The position numbers and the translations under genes were made by a program. From Archangium primigenium (GTDB lineage Bacteria > Myxococcota > Myxococcia > Myxococcales > Myxococcaceae): a DNA stretch of 64,000 nucleotides. Every line of letters begins with the position of its first letter. Position 1 is the first letter of the stretch. Of this stretch, positions 30,200-40,998 are shown one piece after another. The notes beneath the pieces were generated by a model. That model was not told the origin of the DNA. It did not search any database and saw only the letters and a program-made list of their open reading frames with translations. Where the stretch lies: positions 8,737,224-8,801,223 of the forward strand of contig NZ_JADWYI010000001.1 in the NCBI RefSeq assembly GCF_016904885.1, written 5' to 3'.

Positions 30200-30715
30200 A
30201 TGGAAATGCTCTGCTCACTGCGCAGCCTGACGGAGACCCAGCGTCGGGCGCTGCTCGCGGCGCCCGGCCAGCTCGAGGCCTTCATCGACGACGAGGAGGA
30301 CTTCGGGGACGCCGACGGCGTGCGCTTCCTGGAGCTGGACATCGGCGAGACGTGGCACGGCCTGCAGTACCTGCTCACGGGCACGGCGTGGGACGGACAG
30401 GCCCCGTTGGACTTCCTCGTGCGCGGCGGCGAGGACGTGGGCGACATCCCCTCCGACGAGGGCACCGCGCGGCTGTTCTCCGCCGCCCAGGTGAAGGCGC
30501 TCGCCCAGGCGCTCCAGGCGCTGCCCGAGAAGACGCTGAGCCAGCGCTACGCGCCCGCGCGCATGCAGGAGGAGGACATCTACCCGGGCTTCTGGGAGGA
30601 GCCTCCGGAGGATCTGGATCCCCGCGAGGAGCTGCTGTCCTACTTCGCGGAGCTCCAGGAGTTCACCGGCCAGGTGGCGCGGCGGGGACTCGGCCTGCTG
30701 GTGTTCATCGGCTAG
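30200..30715 (+). CDS. DUF1877 (YfbM-like) family protein
   Basis: 171 residues from ATG 30200, ten bases after GGAGAGG. The sequence MEMLCSLRSLTETQ..., FLELDIGETWHGLQYLLTGT and the GGEDVGDIPSDEGTARLFSAAQVKALAQAL stretch are the marks of DUF1877 (E. coli YfbM). The function of the family is unknown. Its stop lies two bases from that of the converging TauE/SafE gene. The upstream partner is the 632-residue duplicated protein. Confidence 0.85.
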   Translation: MEMLCSLRSLTETQRRALLAAPGQLEAFIDDEEDFGDADGVRFLELDIGETWHGLQYLLTGTAWDGQAPLDFLVRGGEDVGDIPSDEGTARLFSAAQVKALAQALQALPEKTLSQRYAPARMQEEDIYPGFWEEPPEDLDPREELLSYFAELQEFTGQVARRGLGLLVFIG

Positions 30716-30717
30716 CG

Positions 30718-31485
30718 TCAGCCGACGAGCACGTCCCGTCCCAGCTTGAGCACGAGCGCCACCACCACGCCCAGCACCACCTTGCGCACGAGCGTGTCGC
30801 CGCCGCGCACGGCCAGGTGCACGCCCAGCCAGGCCCCGGTGAACTGGGCCGCGGCCATGGGCAGCGCCACGTGCCAGAGCACGAGGCCCCGGGAGGAGAA
30901 GAGCGCCACCGCCGACAGGTTGGTCGCGAAGTTGACCACCTTCGCGTCCGCCGAGGCGTGCGTGAGCGAGTGCCCGAGCAGCCCCGAGAACGCGATGATG
31001 AGGAAGGTGCCCGTGCCGGGGCCGAAGAAGCCGTCATAGGCCCCGACGAGCAGGGCGATGATGGCGCCCAGGGCCCGCGCGCGCGCGAGCGGCGGCTGGG
31101 GCCGGGTGCCGGGAGGAGGCCCCCGACGGAAGGCGAGGAAGGCGGCCACCACCACCAGCAGCACGAGCACCACAGGCTTGAGGACCTCGGGCCGCATGAG
31201 CAGCACCAGGCCCGTGCCCAGCAGCGCGCCCAGGAGGCCCAGGGGGAACGTGACGGTGGACAGGTCGCGCCGCACGAGCCCCGCCCGCCAGAAGCGCAGC
31301 AGCGCGGCGAAGGCGCCGAACACGGACTGCCCCTTGTTCGTCCCCAGGGCCACGTGCGGCGGCAGGCCGACCGCCAGGATGGCGGGCAGGGTCACGAGCC
31401 CTCCACCCCCCGCGATGGCATCCACCACACCCGCGATGAGGGCCGCGGCGCACAACAGGGCGAGCTGCGAGAAGGACAAGTCCAC
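30718..31485 (-). CDS. TauE/SafE-family membrane exporter
   Basis: 255 residues from GTG 31485, preceded by an AGGTGG ribosome-binding site; an 18-codon upstream extension has no such site. About eight hydrophobic segments are present. The GGGGLVTLPAILAVGLPPHVALGTNKGQ motif near the N-terminus and the GPGTGTFLIIAFSGLLG motif in the second half are the two halves of the TauE/SafE fold. The family exports small organosulfur or sulfite anions; the substrate cannot be told here. It stands alone between two plus-strand regions. Confidence 0.9.
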   Translation of the reverse strand: MDLSFSQLALLCAAALIAGVVDAIAGGGGLVTLPAILAVGLPPHVALGTNKGQSVFGAFAALLRFWRAGLVRRDLSTVTFPLGLLGALLGTGLVLLMRPEVLKPVVLVLLVVVAAFLAFRRGPPPGTRPQPPLARARALGAIIALLVGAYDGFFGPGTGTFLIIAFSGLLGHSLTHASADAKVVNFATNLSAVALFSSRGLVLWHVALPMAAAQFTGAWLGVHLAVRGGDTLVRKVVLGVVVALVLKLGRDVLVG

Positions 31486-31570
31486 GACCGGCCACCTAGC
31501 ATGTCCAAAGCTTGCGTGCGCGACGGCTCTGGGCGTCAATCGGGGGCCCCCTCACCCCAAGGACCTCCCC

Positions 31571-32377
31571 GTGCTCACGACCCTGGTCTCCGTGATGACG
31601 CTCGCGCTGCTGACGGCCGCGCCCGTGGACGCCGGCGGGCCCACCTGCCGCGCCATCGACGGGCACGTGGCGTGCGGCTACCAGTGCAAGTCCGACGGAC
31701 AGCGGGTGCGCTGCGCCCAGACGCCCCAGGGCACCTGCCAGGTCATCGACGGGCAGGCGGTGTGCTTCGATCCCCCCGCCTTCATCGTCCGCCTCTATGG
31801 CGACGCGCTGCCGCCCCCCGAGTGCAAGACCATCGACGGCCAGGTGGGCTGCGGCTACCAGTGCGCCGTCCAGGCCGGCAAGGTGAAGTGCGCGCGCACC
31901 CCGGCGGGCACCTGTGGCACCCGCGCCGGGGAGATCGTCTGCTTCGATCCGCCTCCCCACGTGTACGCCGTGTACGGCAAGGCCACGCCGCGCGCCGAGT
32001 GCAAGGGGTACGACCAGGACGTGGCCTGCGGCTACAAGTGCACCCAGGGCGCCGGCCAGGTCGCCTGCAACGCCACGCCCCTGGGCGTGTGCAAGAGCGA
32101 TGGCCTCCAGCTCAAGTGCTTCGATCCCCCCGCCCAGACGCTCTGTGCCTGGGGCAAGTCCCTGCCCCCCTTGCAGTGCATGATGAGCGACGGACACCCG
32201 GTGTGTGGCTACGGCTGCACCAAGTCCTACGCCAAGGCCGCCTGCGCCGCGACGCCCAAGGGCCTGTGCAAGGTGTTCGATACCGAGGTGCACTGCTTCG
32301 ATCCGCCCGCCGCCCAGGACGCGGATGCCGCCTGCCTGAACATCCTGGGAATGGCCACGCTGGACTCCGTCCGGTGA
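31571..32377 (+). CDS. Secreted protein of four exact six-cysteine repeats
   Basis: 268 residues from GTG 31571, eight bases after AAGGA; ATG 31595 is an alternative. A leader, LVSVMTLALLTAAPVDAGG, points to export. The rest is four repeats starting at residues 26, 85, 144 and 203, a perfect 59-residue period with no gaps: a 44-residue core C-x8-C-x3-C-x8-C-x7-C-x8-CFDPP plus a 15-residue linker containing YG or WG. The core reads like CxxIDGxVxCGYQC...G.V.CAxTPxGxC...CFDPP. The even cysteine count suggests disulfide-rich extracellular modules, perhaps surface or matrix-bound. No known family is recognised. Confidence 0.82.
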   Translation: MLTTLVSVMTLALLTAAPVDAGGPTCRAIDGHVACGYQCKSDGQRVRCAQTPQGTCQVIDGQAVCFDPPAFIVRLYGDALPPPECKTIDGQVGCGYQCAVQAGKVKCARTPAGTCGTRAGEIVCFDPPPHVYAVYGKATPRAECKGYDQDVACGYKCTQGAGQVACNATPLGVCKSDGLQLKCFDPPAQTLCAWGKSLPPLQCMMSDGHPVCGYGCTKSYAKAACAATPKGLCKVFDTEVHCFDPPAAQDADAACLNILGMATLDSVR

Positions 32378-32457
32378 AGGGTGGCGTGGCCGTTTGCTTT
32401 CCCAGATCCGTCAGCAAGGTTAGGGTGTCCAGGGCCTAGCAAGGAGCACATCCCAAG

Positions 32458-34788
32458 ATGGCGGAGGGAGACATCCGGCAGTACTTCGTGCGCAACGACA
32501 AGGGCGCCATCTGGGGACCCCTCGAGCGGGCCACCATCGAGCTGCTCATCGAGAACGGCGCCATCCAGGGTCGGCTCCAGGTGTCCGAGGACGGCATCAA
32601 CTTCGTCCTGCCCGGGCGCATGCCCCAGGTGCGTGACAGCTTCCCCCGGGAGATGTGGGGAGACGTCGTGCCGCCCGGAGCCGTTCGCGCTCCGCCGGCC
32701 GCCGCGCCCCAGGCGCCCGTGACGGCTCCGGCGCCCCACGGACCCGCGCCCGCGGGCGGCGTGCCCCTCGCCGGTCCCGGCATTCCCAAGCCCGGCACCC
32801 CCATCACCCGGCCTCCGCCGCCCGCCCGGCCTCCGGGTCCGCCTCCCGGAGCCCCGAAACCGGCCGCCGCCGGCGCTCCCGCCCCGGGCGCCCCGCCCCC
32901 AGGCGCGCCGAAGCCGGCCGCTCCCGCCGCGCCCCCTCCGGCCCGGCCGGCGACCCCGACCTCGCCCATCACCATGAGCGTCCCCACGGTCGCGCCGGAG
33001 ACCGTCGAGCCGCCTCCCGCCCAGGGCTCGCTCGCGGCGCACTCGCCCGTGCGCCTCTACGGCCTCATCGCCGCGGGCAACCAGACCGGCCTGCTCTCGC
33101 TCGTCCTGGCCGACGGCACCGTCGGCATCCACTTCCGCAAGGGCAACCCCGAGCTCATCGAGTCGTCCCATCCCGATGACGCCCTGGAGACCTGGCTCCA
33201 GCGCTCCAAGCTCGTCTCCCCCGAGCAGTACCAGCAGGCCGAGGCCGCCAAGGGCCGCTTCGGCGGCGAGGTGCTCGCGGCCCTGTTCGGCCTGGGCCTG
33301 CTCCAGCCCGCCTCGGCCTTCGCCCAGCTCGCGCAGCGCGCCCAGGGCATCCTGCTCAAGGGCCTGCGCGCCGAAGCGGGCAGCTTCACCTTCGAGCCCA
33401 AGGAATTGCCCGCCGCCAAGGCCATGCCCCTGGGCAACAAGTGGGCCGTGCTCAGCGACCTGGTGCGCCGCATTCCCAGCGCGGACCTGCGCCGTCTGCT
33501 CCAGCCCGTCATCGCCCTGCCGGTGATGAAGTCCAACGGGCACGTGGCCACCGGCGACCTGCGCCTCACCCCGCATGAGGTGCGCGTGCTCGCCCTCATC
33601 GACGGCGTGCGCTCCACGGCCCAGTTCCTCAACGACATTCCCCAGGACGCCGAGCACCTGCTGCGGCTCGTGTTCCTCCTCAAGGAGCTTGGGAGCGTGT
33701 CCTTCGCCGCCTCGCGTGCCCCCGCGCCCGAGGCCCCTCCGCCCGCCGCCAAACCCGCCGCACCGGCTCCGGCCGCCGCCCAGGCCCCCGCCGCCAAGCC
33801 CGCCGCGCCGGTCGCCAAGCCCGCCGCGCCCGCTCCCGCCGCCCAGGCCCCTGCCGCCAAACCCGCGGCTCCCGCCCCCGCCGCGCCGGTCGCCAAGCCC
33901 GCCGCTCCCGCTCCGGTCGCCAAGCCCGCCGCCCCCGCTCCGGTCGCCAAGCCCGCCGCCCCCGCTCCGGTCGCCAAGCCCGCCGCTCCGGTCGCCAAGC
34001 CCGCCGCTCCCGCGCCCGCTCCGATCGCCAAGCCCGCGGCCCCCGCCCCGGCCGCTCCCGCCCCGGCCGCTCCCGCCTCGGCCGCTCCAGCCGCCGCGAC
34101 GGGCGCGGGCGAACTGCCCGCCCTGCGCGAGCTCGCCCAGAAGATGAAGGAGCAGAACCACTTCGAGCGCCTGGGCGTGGGCGCGGACACCAATGGCCCG
34201 GCGGTGAAGATCGCCTACTTCAAGCTGGCCAAGCAGTACCACCCGGACACGCTGCCGCCCGGCGCGCCGCCCGAGTTGGAGAAGCTCAAGGCGGACATCT
34301 TCGCCTACATCGGCGAGGCCCAGCGCGTGCTCTCCGACGAGAAGAGCCGCGTGGCCTACATCGACGAGCTCAAGCACGGCGGCAACAAGGAGGCCGAGGT
34401 GGACGTGGAGGGCATCCTCAAGAGCGAGGACCTCTTCCGCCGCGCGGGCGTCTACCTCAAGAACCGCAAGTTCGCCGACGCGGCGAAGCTGCTCGACGAG
34501 GCCATCCAGCTCAACCCCGAGGAGGCCGAGTTCTACGCCTGGCGCGGCTACGCCCGCTTCTTCACCTTCGAGGACAAGAAGCAGGGCTTCAACGAGGCCT
34601 TCCGCGACATCCAGGTGTGCCTCAAGAAGAACGACAGGGTGGCCGCCGGGCACTACTTCCTGGGAGTCATCGCCAAGCTGTGTGGGGACACGAGCGGCTC
34701 GCTCAAGCACTTCCAGAAGACCGTGGAACTGCAGCCCAACCACATCGACGCGCAGCGGGAGATCCGCATGGCGGCCCAAAAGAAGTAG
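32458..34788 (+). CDS. GYF_2-like / DUF4388 (PATAN) / J-like / TPR multidomain protein
   Basis: 776 residues from ATG 32458. Order: an N-terminal GYF_2-like domain ([19 protein letters not shown]..., residues 8-55); a Pro/Ala linker (75-180); a PATAN/DUF4388-like domain ([29 protein letters not shown] onward, about 200-310) and a further helical domain to about 420; a second Ala/Pro/Lys linker with tandem 27-bp repeats; a J-domain-like helical module with HPD at 595-597 ([13 protein letters not shown]); and TPR-like helices ([33 protein letters not shown]). Such proteins are common in myxobacteria and link protein-interaction modules; the partner is unknown. Because of the HPD triad it could stimulate an Hsp70, but the first J helix looks atypical. 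It is probably cytoplasmic. Confidence 0.82.
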   Translation: MAEGDIRQYFVRNDKGAIWGPLERATIELLIENGAIQGRLQVSEDGINFVLPGRMPQVRDSFPREMWGDVVPPGAVRAPPAAAPQAPVTAPAPHGPAPAGGVPLAGPGIPKPGTPITRPPPPARPPGPPPGAPKPAAAGAPAPGAPPPGAPKPAAPAAPPPARPATPTSPITMSVPTVAPETVEPPPAQGSLAAHSPVRLYGLIAAGNQTGLLSLVLADGTVGIHFRKGNPELIESSHPDDALETWLQRSKLVSPEQYQQAEAAKGRFGGEVLAALFGLGLLQPASAFAQLAQRAQGILLKGLRAEAGSFTFEPKELPAAKAMPLGNKWAVLSDLVRRIPSADLRRLLQPVIALPVMKSNGHVATGDLRLTPHEVRVLALIDGVRSTAQFLNDIPQDAEHLLRLVFLLKELGSVSFAASRAPAPEAPPPAAKPAAPAPAAAQAPAAKPAAPVAKPAAPAPAAQAPAAKPAAPAPAAPVAKPAAPAPVAKPAAPAPVAKPAAPAPVAKPAAPVAKPAAPAPAPIAKPAAPAPAAPAPAAPASAAPAAATGAGELPALRELAQKMKEQNHFERLGVGADTNGPAVKIAYFKLAKQYHPDTLPPGAPPELEKLKADIFAYIGEAQRVLSDEKSRVAYIDELKHGGNKEAEVDVEGILKSEDLFRRAGVYLKNRKFADAAKLLDEAIQLNPEEAEFYAWRGYARFFTFEDKKQGFNEAFRDIQVCLKKNDRVAAGHYFLGVIAKLCGDTSGSLKHFQKTVELQPNHIDAQREIRMAAQKK
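33889..34023 (+). repeat. Tandem coding repeat, 27-bp unit
   Basis: Three 27-base units begin at 33889, 33916 and 33943, each encoding Val-Ala-Lys-Pro-Ala-Ala-Pro-Ala-Pro with one silent change. They are followed by a 21-base shortened unit at 33970 and a 33-base lengthened unit at 33991. Unit lengths are multiples of three, so slippage keeps the frame. The repeat makes a flexible, Lys-containing Ala/Pro linker in the middle of the DUF4388/J-like protein. Confidence 0.85.
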
Positions 34789-34841
34789 GGTGCGACACCC
34801 GGGGGCGCCACCGCGCTCCCCTCATTCGAGGAGAAGCAATC

Positions 34842-35132
34842 TTGCCGTTGACCGGAAAGCAGCGCCGCGAGCTTCGCGCACTGGGACATCACCTGGAGCC
34901 CGTGGTCATCGTGGGCCAGTCGGGCGTGAGCGAGGGCATCATCGGCGCCGTCAACCAGGCGCTCCAGGACCACGAGCTCATCAAGGTGAAGCTCAACGAG
35001 GGCCCCGAGGAGCGCCACGACGCCGCCGAGAAGCTGGCCGAGGGCGCGGGCGCCCATCTGGTGCAGTTGTTGGGCCGCACCGTGCTCCTCTTCAAGAAGC
35101 GCGAAGAGGACTCGAAGTTCCCGAAGTTCTAG
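34842..35132 (+). CDS. yhbY: YhbY-type CRM-domain RNA-binding protein
   Basis: 96 residues from TTG 34842, eight bases after GAGGAG; there is no ATG in reach. The sequence LTGKQRRELRALGHHLEPVVIVGQSGVSEGIIGAV and the DHELIKVKL segment are the CRM (YhbY) domain, with the GxxG-type loop as GQSG. Such proteins bind the large ribosomal subunit precursor. It follows the multidomain protein by 53 bases. Its stop shares bases with the stop of the converging ceramidase-like gene (CTAG). Confidence 0.93.
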   Translation: MPLTGKQRRELRALGHHLEPVVIVGQSGVSEGIIGAVNQALQDHELIKVKLNEGPEERHDAAEKLAEGAGAHLVQLLGRTVLLFKKREEDSKFPKF

Positions 35133-36436
35133 GGCGAGAAGCCCGCCGCGTGGGCGGCCTGTTCGGCGCCCACGCCCAGCCGCTCCAGGAGCCCCGGGCC
35201 GAAGTACTGCCGATGCGCCTCGCCCTCACGCGCCTCCACGCGCTCGGGCGTCTCCACGTAGCCGAGGTAGCCGTCCACGAGCCCCAGCACCGCGCTGGCC
35301 CCCGTGCGACGCGCCAGGGCCGCGCCCGCCTGCACGGTGGGCTCGCCGGGCACGAGCACCCAGCGCAAGGGCCCGAGCCGCAGCGCCCCCACCTCCCCGG
35401 TGCGCGCGGAGGAGGCACACAGGAAGTTGTCCCCCGCCGCCCGCGCGTAGCCGGGCACCAGCCGGGAGGCATCCGGCCGGGGCAGCGCCACGGACACCCG
35501 CGCGTAGCCCAGCACCGGCGCCTCGGTCACCACCGGCGCGGCCTTGTCCGCGAGCGCGTCCACCGCCTTCGCGTAGGCGACCGCCCGCTCCAGGCCCTCG
35601 GCCCCGTCCGACACCGCCGACGCGTTGCCCGAGGCCTCCTGCAACACCAGCGTCACGCCCCCCTCGGCCTCGCGGGCCTCGCTCAGGCGGCCGGGCCAGT
35701 CCGGGTCGAGCACGTCACGCCGCCGGGGGACGAGCGTGGGGTGCGCCGCGAAGAGCAGCAGTTCCGCCACGGGCCCCTCGGCGCTCCGCAGCGCCACGCG
35801 GGTGAGCGTGCCCGAGGGCGGCTCGCCTCCGGAGCGCGAACGGACGAGCCCCGGCTCCCGGGCCTCGCCCACCTCCAGGGTGACGTCGGTGAGCCGGGCG
35901 GCCGCCCGCGCCAGGGCCTCGCCCGCGCCCGTGGCCGCCGCCCGCAGGGCGTCCTCGCGAAAGCGCCCCGTGCCGGACAGCTGTGAGGCGGGACGGTGGT
36001 CATACCCGCCGAACGAGGAATGCGTATGGGTGGCCACCACCAGCACGGCGTTGAGCCCCAGGGGCGCGGCGCGCTCGCGCACCGCGGCCACCAGCGCGTC
36101 CGGCACGAGCATCAGCTCCAGGGACACCAGCCCCACCTTGAGGCCCCCCGACTCCAGCACCACCGCGCGCGCCTGGGGCGGCAGGCCGGCGCTCCGGGCC
36201 TCGGGCGGGGCGAACCCATAGCCCGCCACCACCACCGGATAGGGCGGCACCAGGGCCACCCGCGCCGCGCCGGCCTTCCACGGCCCCTCGGCCCGCGCCT
36301 GACCCAGCACCACGGGGGCGTCGTCCTTCCAGCGGCCACACCAGTTCCACGAGGCGAGCGCGTAGGCCGAGCCCACCGTCAGCACGAGCAGGGGAAGCAA
36401 CGAGCGCCACCGGTGGCGACGGGAGATGGACGACAT
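35129..36436 (-). CDS. Neutral ceramidase-like / alkaline-ceramidase N-domain protein
   Basis: 435 residues from ATG 36436. A basic N-terminus and a hydrophobic helix ([19 protein letters not shown]) indicate a membrane anchor or signal peptide. The following region contains the metal-site motif [13 protein letters not shown], plus [18 protein letters not shown] and the later [23 protein letters not shown], the layout of the neutral/alkaline non-lysosomal ceramidase N-terminal domain. It lacks the long C-terminal domain of true neutral ceramidase, so the substrate may differ. It is divergent from purF. Confidence 0.78.
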   Translation of the reverse strand: MSSISRRHRWRSLLPLLVLTVGSAYALASWNWCGRWKDDAPVVLGQARAEGPWKAGAARVALVPPYPVVVAGYGFAPPEARSAGLPPQARAVVLESGGLKVGLVSLELMLVPDALVAAVRERAAPLGLNAVLVVATHTHSSFGGYDHRPASQLSGTGRFREDALRAAATGAGEALARAAARLTDVTLEVGEAREPGLVRSRSGGEPPSGTLTRVALRSAEGPVAELLLFAAHPTLVPRRRDVLDPDWPGRLSEAREAEGGVTLVLQEASGNASAVSDGAEGLERAVAYAKAVDALADKAAPVVTEAPVLGYARVSVALPRPDASRLVPGYARAAGDNFLCASSARTGEVGALRLGPLRWVLVPGEPTVQAGAALARRTGASAVLGLVDGYLGYVETPERVEAREGEAHRQYFGPGLLERLGVGAEQAAHAAGFSP

Positions 36437-36529
36437 GACAAGCCCCAAGTCTCGGCGGGAACCCGGAAATTCCCGGTCCGGAAGGGGCCCGCCCGCCCGC
36501 CTCCGACTCCTCCCCACAGGAATACCCCG

Positions 36530-36559
36530 GAACGGAACAACCGTTCTGGAGTTCCGTTC
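36530..36559 (+). promoter_or_regulatory. Overlapping inverted repeats just upstream of purF
   Basis: GAACGGAAC (36530-36538) is exactly complementary to GTTCCGTTC (36551-36559), with 12 bases between. The same left arm can instead pair as GAACGG with CCGTTC (36541-36546). The two hairpins share the left arm, so they are mutually exclusive. The site is 28 bases before the purF start. It may be a repressor operator (purine repressors bind dyads in such positions) or an mRNA switch; neither is shown. The nearby sequence repeats CGGAA several times. Confidence 0.45.
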
Positions 36560-36587
36560 AACACCCGAAGGGGATAAGGCACCGGCC

Positions 36588-37985
<1,398 letters not shown>

Positions 37986-38001
37986 GGCCCCGCGCCCCGA
38001 G

Positions 38002-39627
38002 ATGACGAGCCCCCCGCACTCCGGACTGCACGCGGCCGAGCGGCGCTTCACCCGCTCGGTGCTCCTGGGCCTGTTCCTCATGGGCCTCGTCGCCCTGGGC
38101 GGGCCGCTCGTGTCCTACCGGAGTGACGTCGACGAGATGCGCCACCAGTTCCGCTCCCGCGTGGCGCGCGAGGGCCGGGTGTACGCCCAGTCCCTGGGCC
38201 TGCACCTGCAACTGCTCAAGTCGGAGCTGACGCGCGTGGCGCTGGGCGTGGGCCCGGAGCTGCGGCGCGAGCACTCGCTCGAGGACGTGCAGGATCTCAC
38301 CGGCCCCAACACCGGCCTGTTCCGCCAGGGCATCGTGCTGATGGACGCCACGGGCAAGGCGCGCTGGAGTGAGCCCCCGGATCTGCTCACACAAGGCAGC
38401 CAGCTCAACCGCGCCTGGTTCCAACACCTGCTCGTCAAGCAGTCGCCCACCGTCGACGCCATCAGCCCTGGCGCCTCCACCTTCGTCGTCGCCGTGCCCA
38501 TCGTGCGCGAGCGCCAGACGCTGGGCGTGCTGGCCGGACTGCTCGACGCCAGCGCGGACCTGCCCGGCGCCCGGCCCACGCGCGAGCACCTGACGCTGCT
38601 GGTGCTCAACCGCGCGGGCGACCTCTTCGTCCCCAACTCGCCTCCGGACTGGGCGCTGACCAAGGGCTTCGCCGCCAAGGTGGAGACGCTCCTGTCCGAG
38701 CGGGGCCAGGAGATGGAGACGGGCCGGGGCGAGGTGTTCGCCTGGGCCACGCCCGTGCCCGGCACCGAGCTGCGCCTGGTGCTCGCCGCGGACGAGACGG
38801 CCAGCATGGAGAGCATCCGGGACCGGCTGCTCACCCAACTGCTGGTGATCGTCATCCTGCAGGTGGGCACGCTGTTGCTCGTCGGCCTGTACGGGCGGCG
38901 CGTCTACCGGCTCTTCCTGGAGGTGGAGCGGCGCGCGGCGGAGAAGGAGACCCTGGCGGCGCTCGGCTCGGCCGCGAGCCTCATCGCCCACGAGGTGAAG
39001 AACTCCCTCAACGGGCTCAAGGTGGCCACCGGCATGCTCTCGCCCCTCGAGGAGCAGGCGCTCGCGGTGCGCACCCTGCGCGGGCAGATCGACCGGCTCG
39101 CGCACCTGGCCACGTCGCTCCTGCACTTCGGCAAGCCGCCGCGCGTGCAGCGCATCCCCATGGACCTGCCCGCGCTCGTGCGCGAGGTGATCGAGGGCCT
39201 GAGCGTGCTGCCCGAGGCCGAGGAGGTCCAGCTCGACGCGCGGCTGCCCGAGGCGCTGTCGCTCGATGGGGACCCCCTGCTGCTGGCCACGGCGCTGGAC
39301 AACCTGGTGCGCAACGCCATGGAGGCCGCCGTGGCCGCCAAGGACCTGGGCCAGGTGCAGAACCCCGAGGTGCGCGTGAGCGTGCGGCGGGAAGACGCCC
39401 ATGCCGTGGTGGACGTGGAGGACAACGCCGGGGGCCCCCCGGCGGGCTTCGAGCAGCGGCTCTTCGAGCCCTTCGTCACCACCAAGCCCAAGGGCGTGGG
39501 CCTGGGCCTGTCCATGACCCGCCGCGCGGTGGAGCAGCAGCACGGCCAGCTCACCTTCACCCGCATCCCCGGGGGCAGCCGCTTCAGCGTGCGCCTGCCC
39601 CTGGACGTCCCGGAGACCTCCGCATGA
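38002..39627 (+). CDS. Membrane sensor histidine kinase with periplasmic sensor
   Basis: 541 residues. A transmembrane helix at about 19-39 and another at about 275-298 bracket a periplasmic region of about 230 residues that looks like a Cache-type domain (WFQHLLVKQSPTVDAISPGAS..., VVAVPIVRERQTLGVLAGLLD). The acceptor is His330 in SLIAHEVKNSLNGLK. The N-box is NLVRNAMEAA and the ATP lid has EDNAGG and GVGLGLSMTRRAVEQQHG. It overlaps the next gene by four bases (ATGA), so the pair forms a coupled sensor/regulator unit. Confidence 0.93.
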   Translation: MTSPPHSGLHAAERRFTRSVLLGLFLMGLVALGGPLVSYRSDVDEMRHQFRSRVAREGRVYAQSLGLHLQLLKSELTRVALGVGPELRREHSLEDVQDLTGPNTGLFRQGIVLMDATGKARWSEPPDLLTQGSQLNRAWFQHLLVKQSPTVDAISPGASTFVVAVPIVRERQTLGVLAGLLDASADLPGARPTREHLTLLVLNRAGDLFVPNSPPDWALTKGFAAKVETLLSERGQEMETGRGEVFAWATPVPGTELRLVLAADETASMESIRDRLLTQLLVIVILQVGTLLLVGLYGRRVYRLFLEVERRAAEKETLAALGSAASLIAHEVKNSLNGLKVATGMLSPLEEQALAVRTLRGQIDRLAHLATSLLHFGKPPRVQRIPMDLPALVREVIEGLSVLPEAEEVQLDARLPEALSLDGDPLLLATALDNLVRNAMEAAVAAKDLGQVQNPEVRVSVRREDAHAVVDVEDNAGGPPAGFEQRLFEPFVTTKPKGVGLGLSMTRRAVEQQHGQLTFTRIPGGSRFSVRLPLDVPETSA

Positions 39628-40994
39628 GCCCGCCCCTCTTGTTCGTGGACGATGACCGGGCGTTCTCGTCCTTGGCGGCGGCGGCCCTGCAGCGCGAGGG
39701 CTACGCCGTCACCCTGGCGCGCTCGCTGCACGAGGCCCGCGCGGCGCTCGCGCGGCTGACCCCCGCCCTGGTGGTGCTGGATCGGCGGCTGCCGGACGGA
39801 GACGGGCTCACCTTCCTGCCCGAGCTCAAGGCGCAGGCGCCCGGCGCGGCGGTGGTGATGGTGACGGCGTACGGCGACATCGCGAGCGCCGTGGACGCGG
39901 TGCGCGCGGGCGCCGCGGACTACGTGGCCAAGCCGGTGGAGCTCGCCGACCTGGTGCTGCGCGTGCGCCGCGCCCTGGACACGGGCCGCCTCAAGGAGCG
40001 ACTGGCCGCGGCCGAGGCCGAGCTGTCCGGCAAGCGCCGCCTCATTCCGCCCGCGTCGGCGGCCATGCAGCGGGTGCTCGCGGCGCTCGAGCGCATCGCC
40101 GCCTCGCCGCGCAGCGCGGTGCTGCTCTTGGGTGAGACGGGCGCGGGCAAGGAGATGCTCGCGCGCCACCTGCACGCCCTGTCCTTTCCCACCGAGGGCG
40201 CGCCCTTCGTGCACGTCAACTGCGCGGCCCTGCCGGACCAGACGGTGGAGAGCGAGCTGTTCGGCCACGAGAAGGGCGCCTTCACCGACGCGCGCACCAC
40301 GCGCCGGGGCCTGGTGGAGGTAGCGCACGGGGGCACGCTCTTCCTCGACGAGGTGGGCGAGCTGCCCCTGGGCCTGCAGGCCAAACTGCTCACCTTCCTC
40401 GACTCGGGACGCTTCCGGCGGCTGGGCGGCACGCAGGAGCACTCCAGCGGCGCGCGCATCGTGGCGGCCACCAACCGCGACCTGCCCGCCCTCATGGCGC
40501 GCGGCGAGTTCCGCGAGGACCTGTGGTTCCGCCTGAGCGTCTTCCGCATCGACATCCCGCCCCTGCGCGAGCGGCACGAGGACATCCTCCCGCTGGCCGA
40601 GGGCATGCTCATGGACCTGCGTCGGGAGCTGGGCCGCAAGGAAGCGACGCTCGGACCGCGCGCCCGCGCCCGGCTCGCCGCGTATGCCTTCCCGGGCAAC
40701 GTGCGCGAGCTGCACAACATCATCGAGCGGGCGCTGGTGATGGAGGCGGGCCCCGAGCTGGAGCTGGAGCTGCTGCACAGTGGCGGCGCGGCCTCCGCCG
40801 TGTCCGCTCCGGCCCAGGCCCCCGCGGATCCCGACGCCTTCCTGCTGTCGGGTCCGCCGCGCGCGCTCGAGGACGTGGAGCGGCTCTACACCCGCTGGGC
40901 GCTGGAGCGGCTGGGCGGCCGGCGCATGGAGGCGGCCAAGGTGCTCGGGCTGTCCTACCCCACCTTCCTCAAGCGCCTGGGCGAGGGCGGCTGA
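39624..40994 (+). CDS. NtrC-family response regulator with GAFTDA variant loop
   Basis: 456 residues. The receiver has its phospho-acceptor at Asp53 (VVLDRRLPDGDG). The AAA+ domain has Walker A GETGAGKE and Walker B LFLDEVGE. The loop that contacts sigma-54 reads GAFTDA instead of GAFTGA (Gly to Asp at position five). That change abolishes activation in some members but is natural in others. A Fis-type helix-turn-helix ends the protein (RRMEAAKVLGLSYPTFLKRL). It is translationally coupled to the kinase. It may act at sigma-54 promoters, or have shifted to another mode. Confidence 0.93.
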   Translation: MSPPLLFVDDDRAFSSLAAAALQREGYAVTLARSLHEARAALARLTPALVVLDRRLPDGDGLTFLPELKAQAPGAAVVMVTAYGDIASAVDAVRAGAADYVAKPVELADLVLRVRRALDTGRLKERLAAAEAELSGKRRLIPPASAAMQRVLAALERIAASPRSAVLLLGETGAGKEMLARHLHALSFPTEGAPFVHVNCAALPDQTVESELFGHEKGAFTDARTTRRGLVEVAHGGTLFLDEVGELPLGLQAKLLTFLDSGRFRRLGGTQEHSSGARIVAATNRDLPALMARGEFREDLWFRLSVFRIDIPPLRERHEDILPLAEGMLMDLRRELGRKEATLGPRARARLAAYAFPGNVRELHNIIERALVMEAGPELELELLHSGGAASAVSAPAQAPADPDAFLLSGPPRALEDVERLYTRWALERLGGRRMEAAKVLGLSYPTFLKRLGEGG

Positions 40995-40998
40995 CGCC

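Noticed and set aside
30352-32439. Plus-strand open frame of 695 codons
   Set aside because: It crosses the DUF1877, TauE/SafE and Cys-repeat genes in a wrong frame; no motif and shadow composition.
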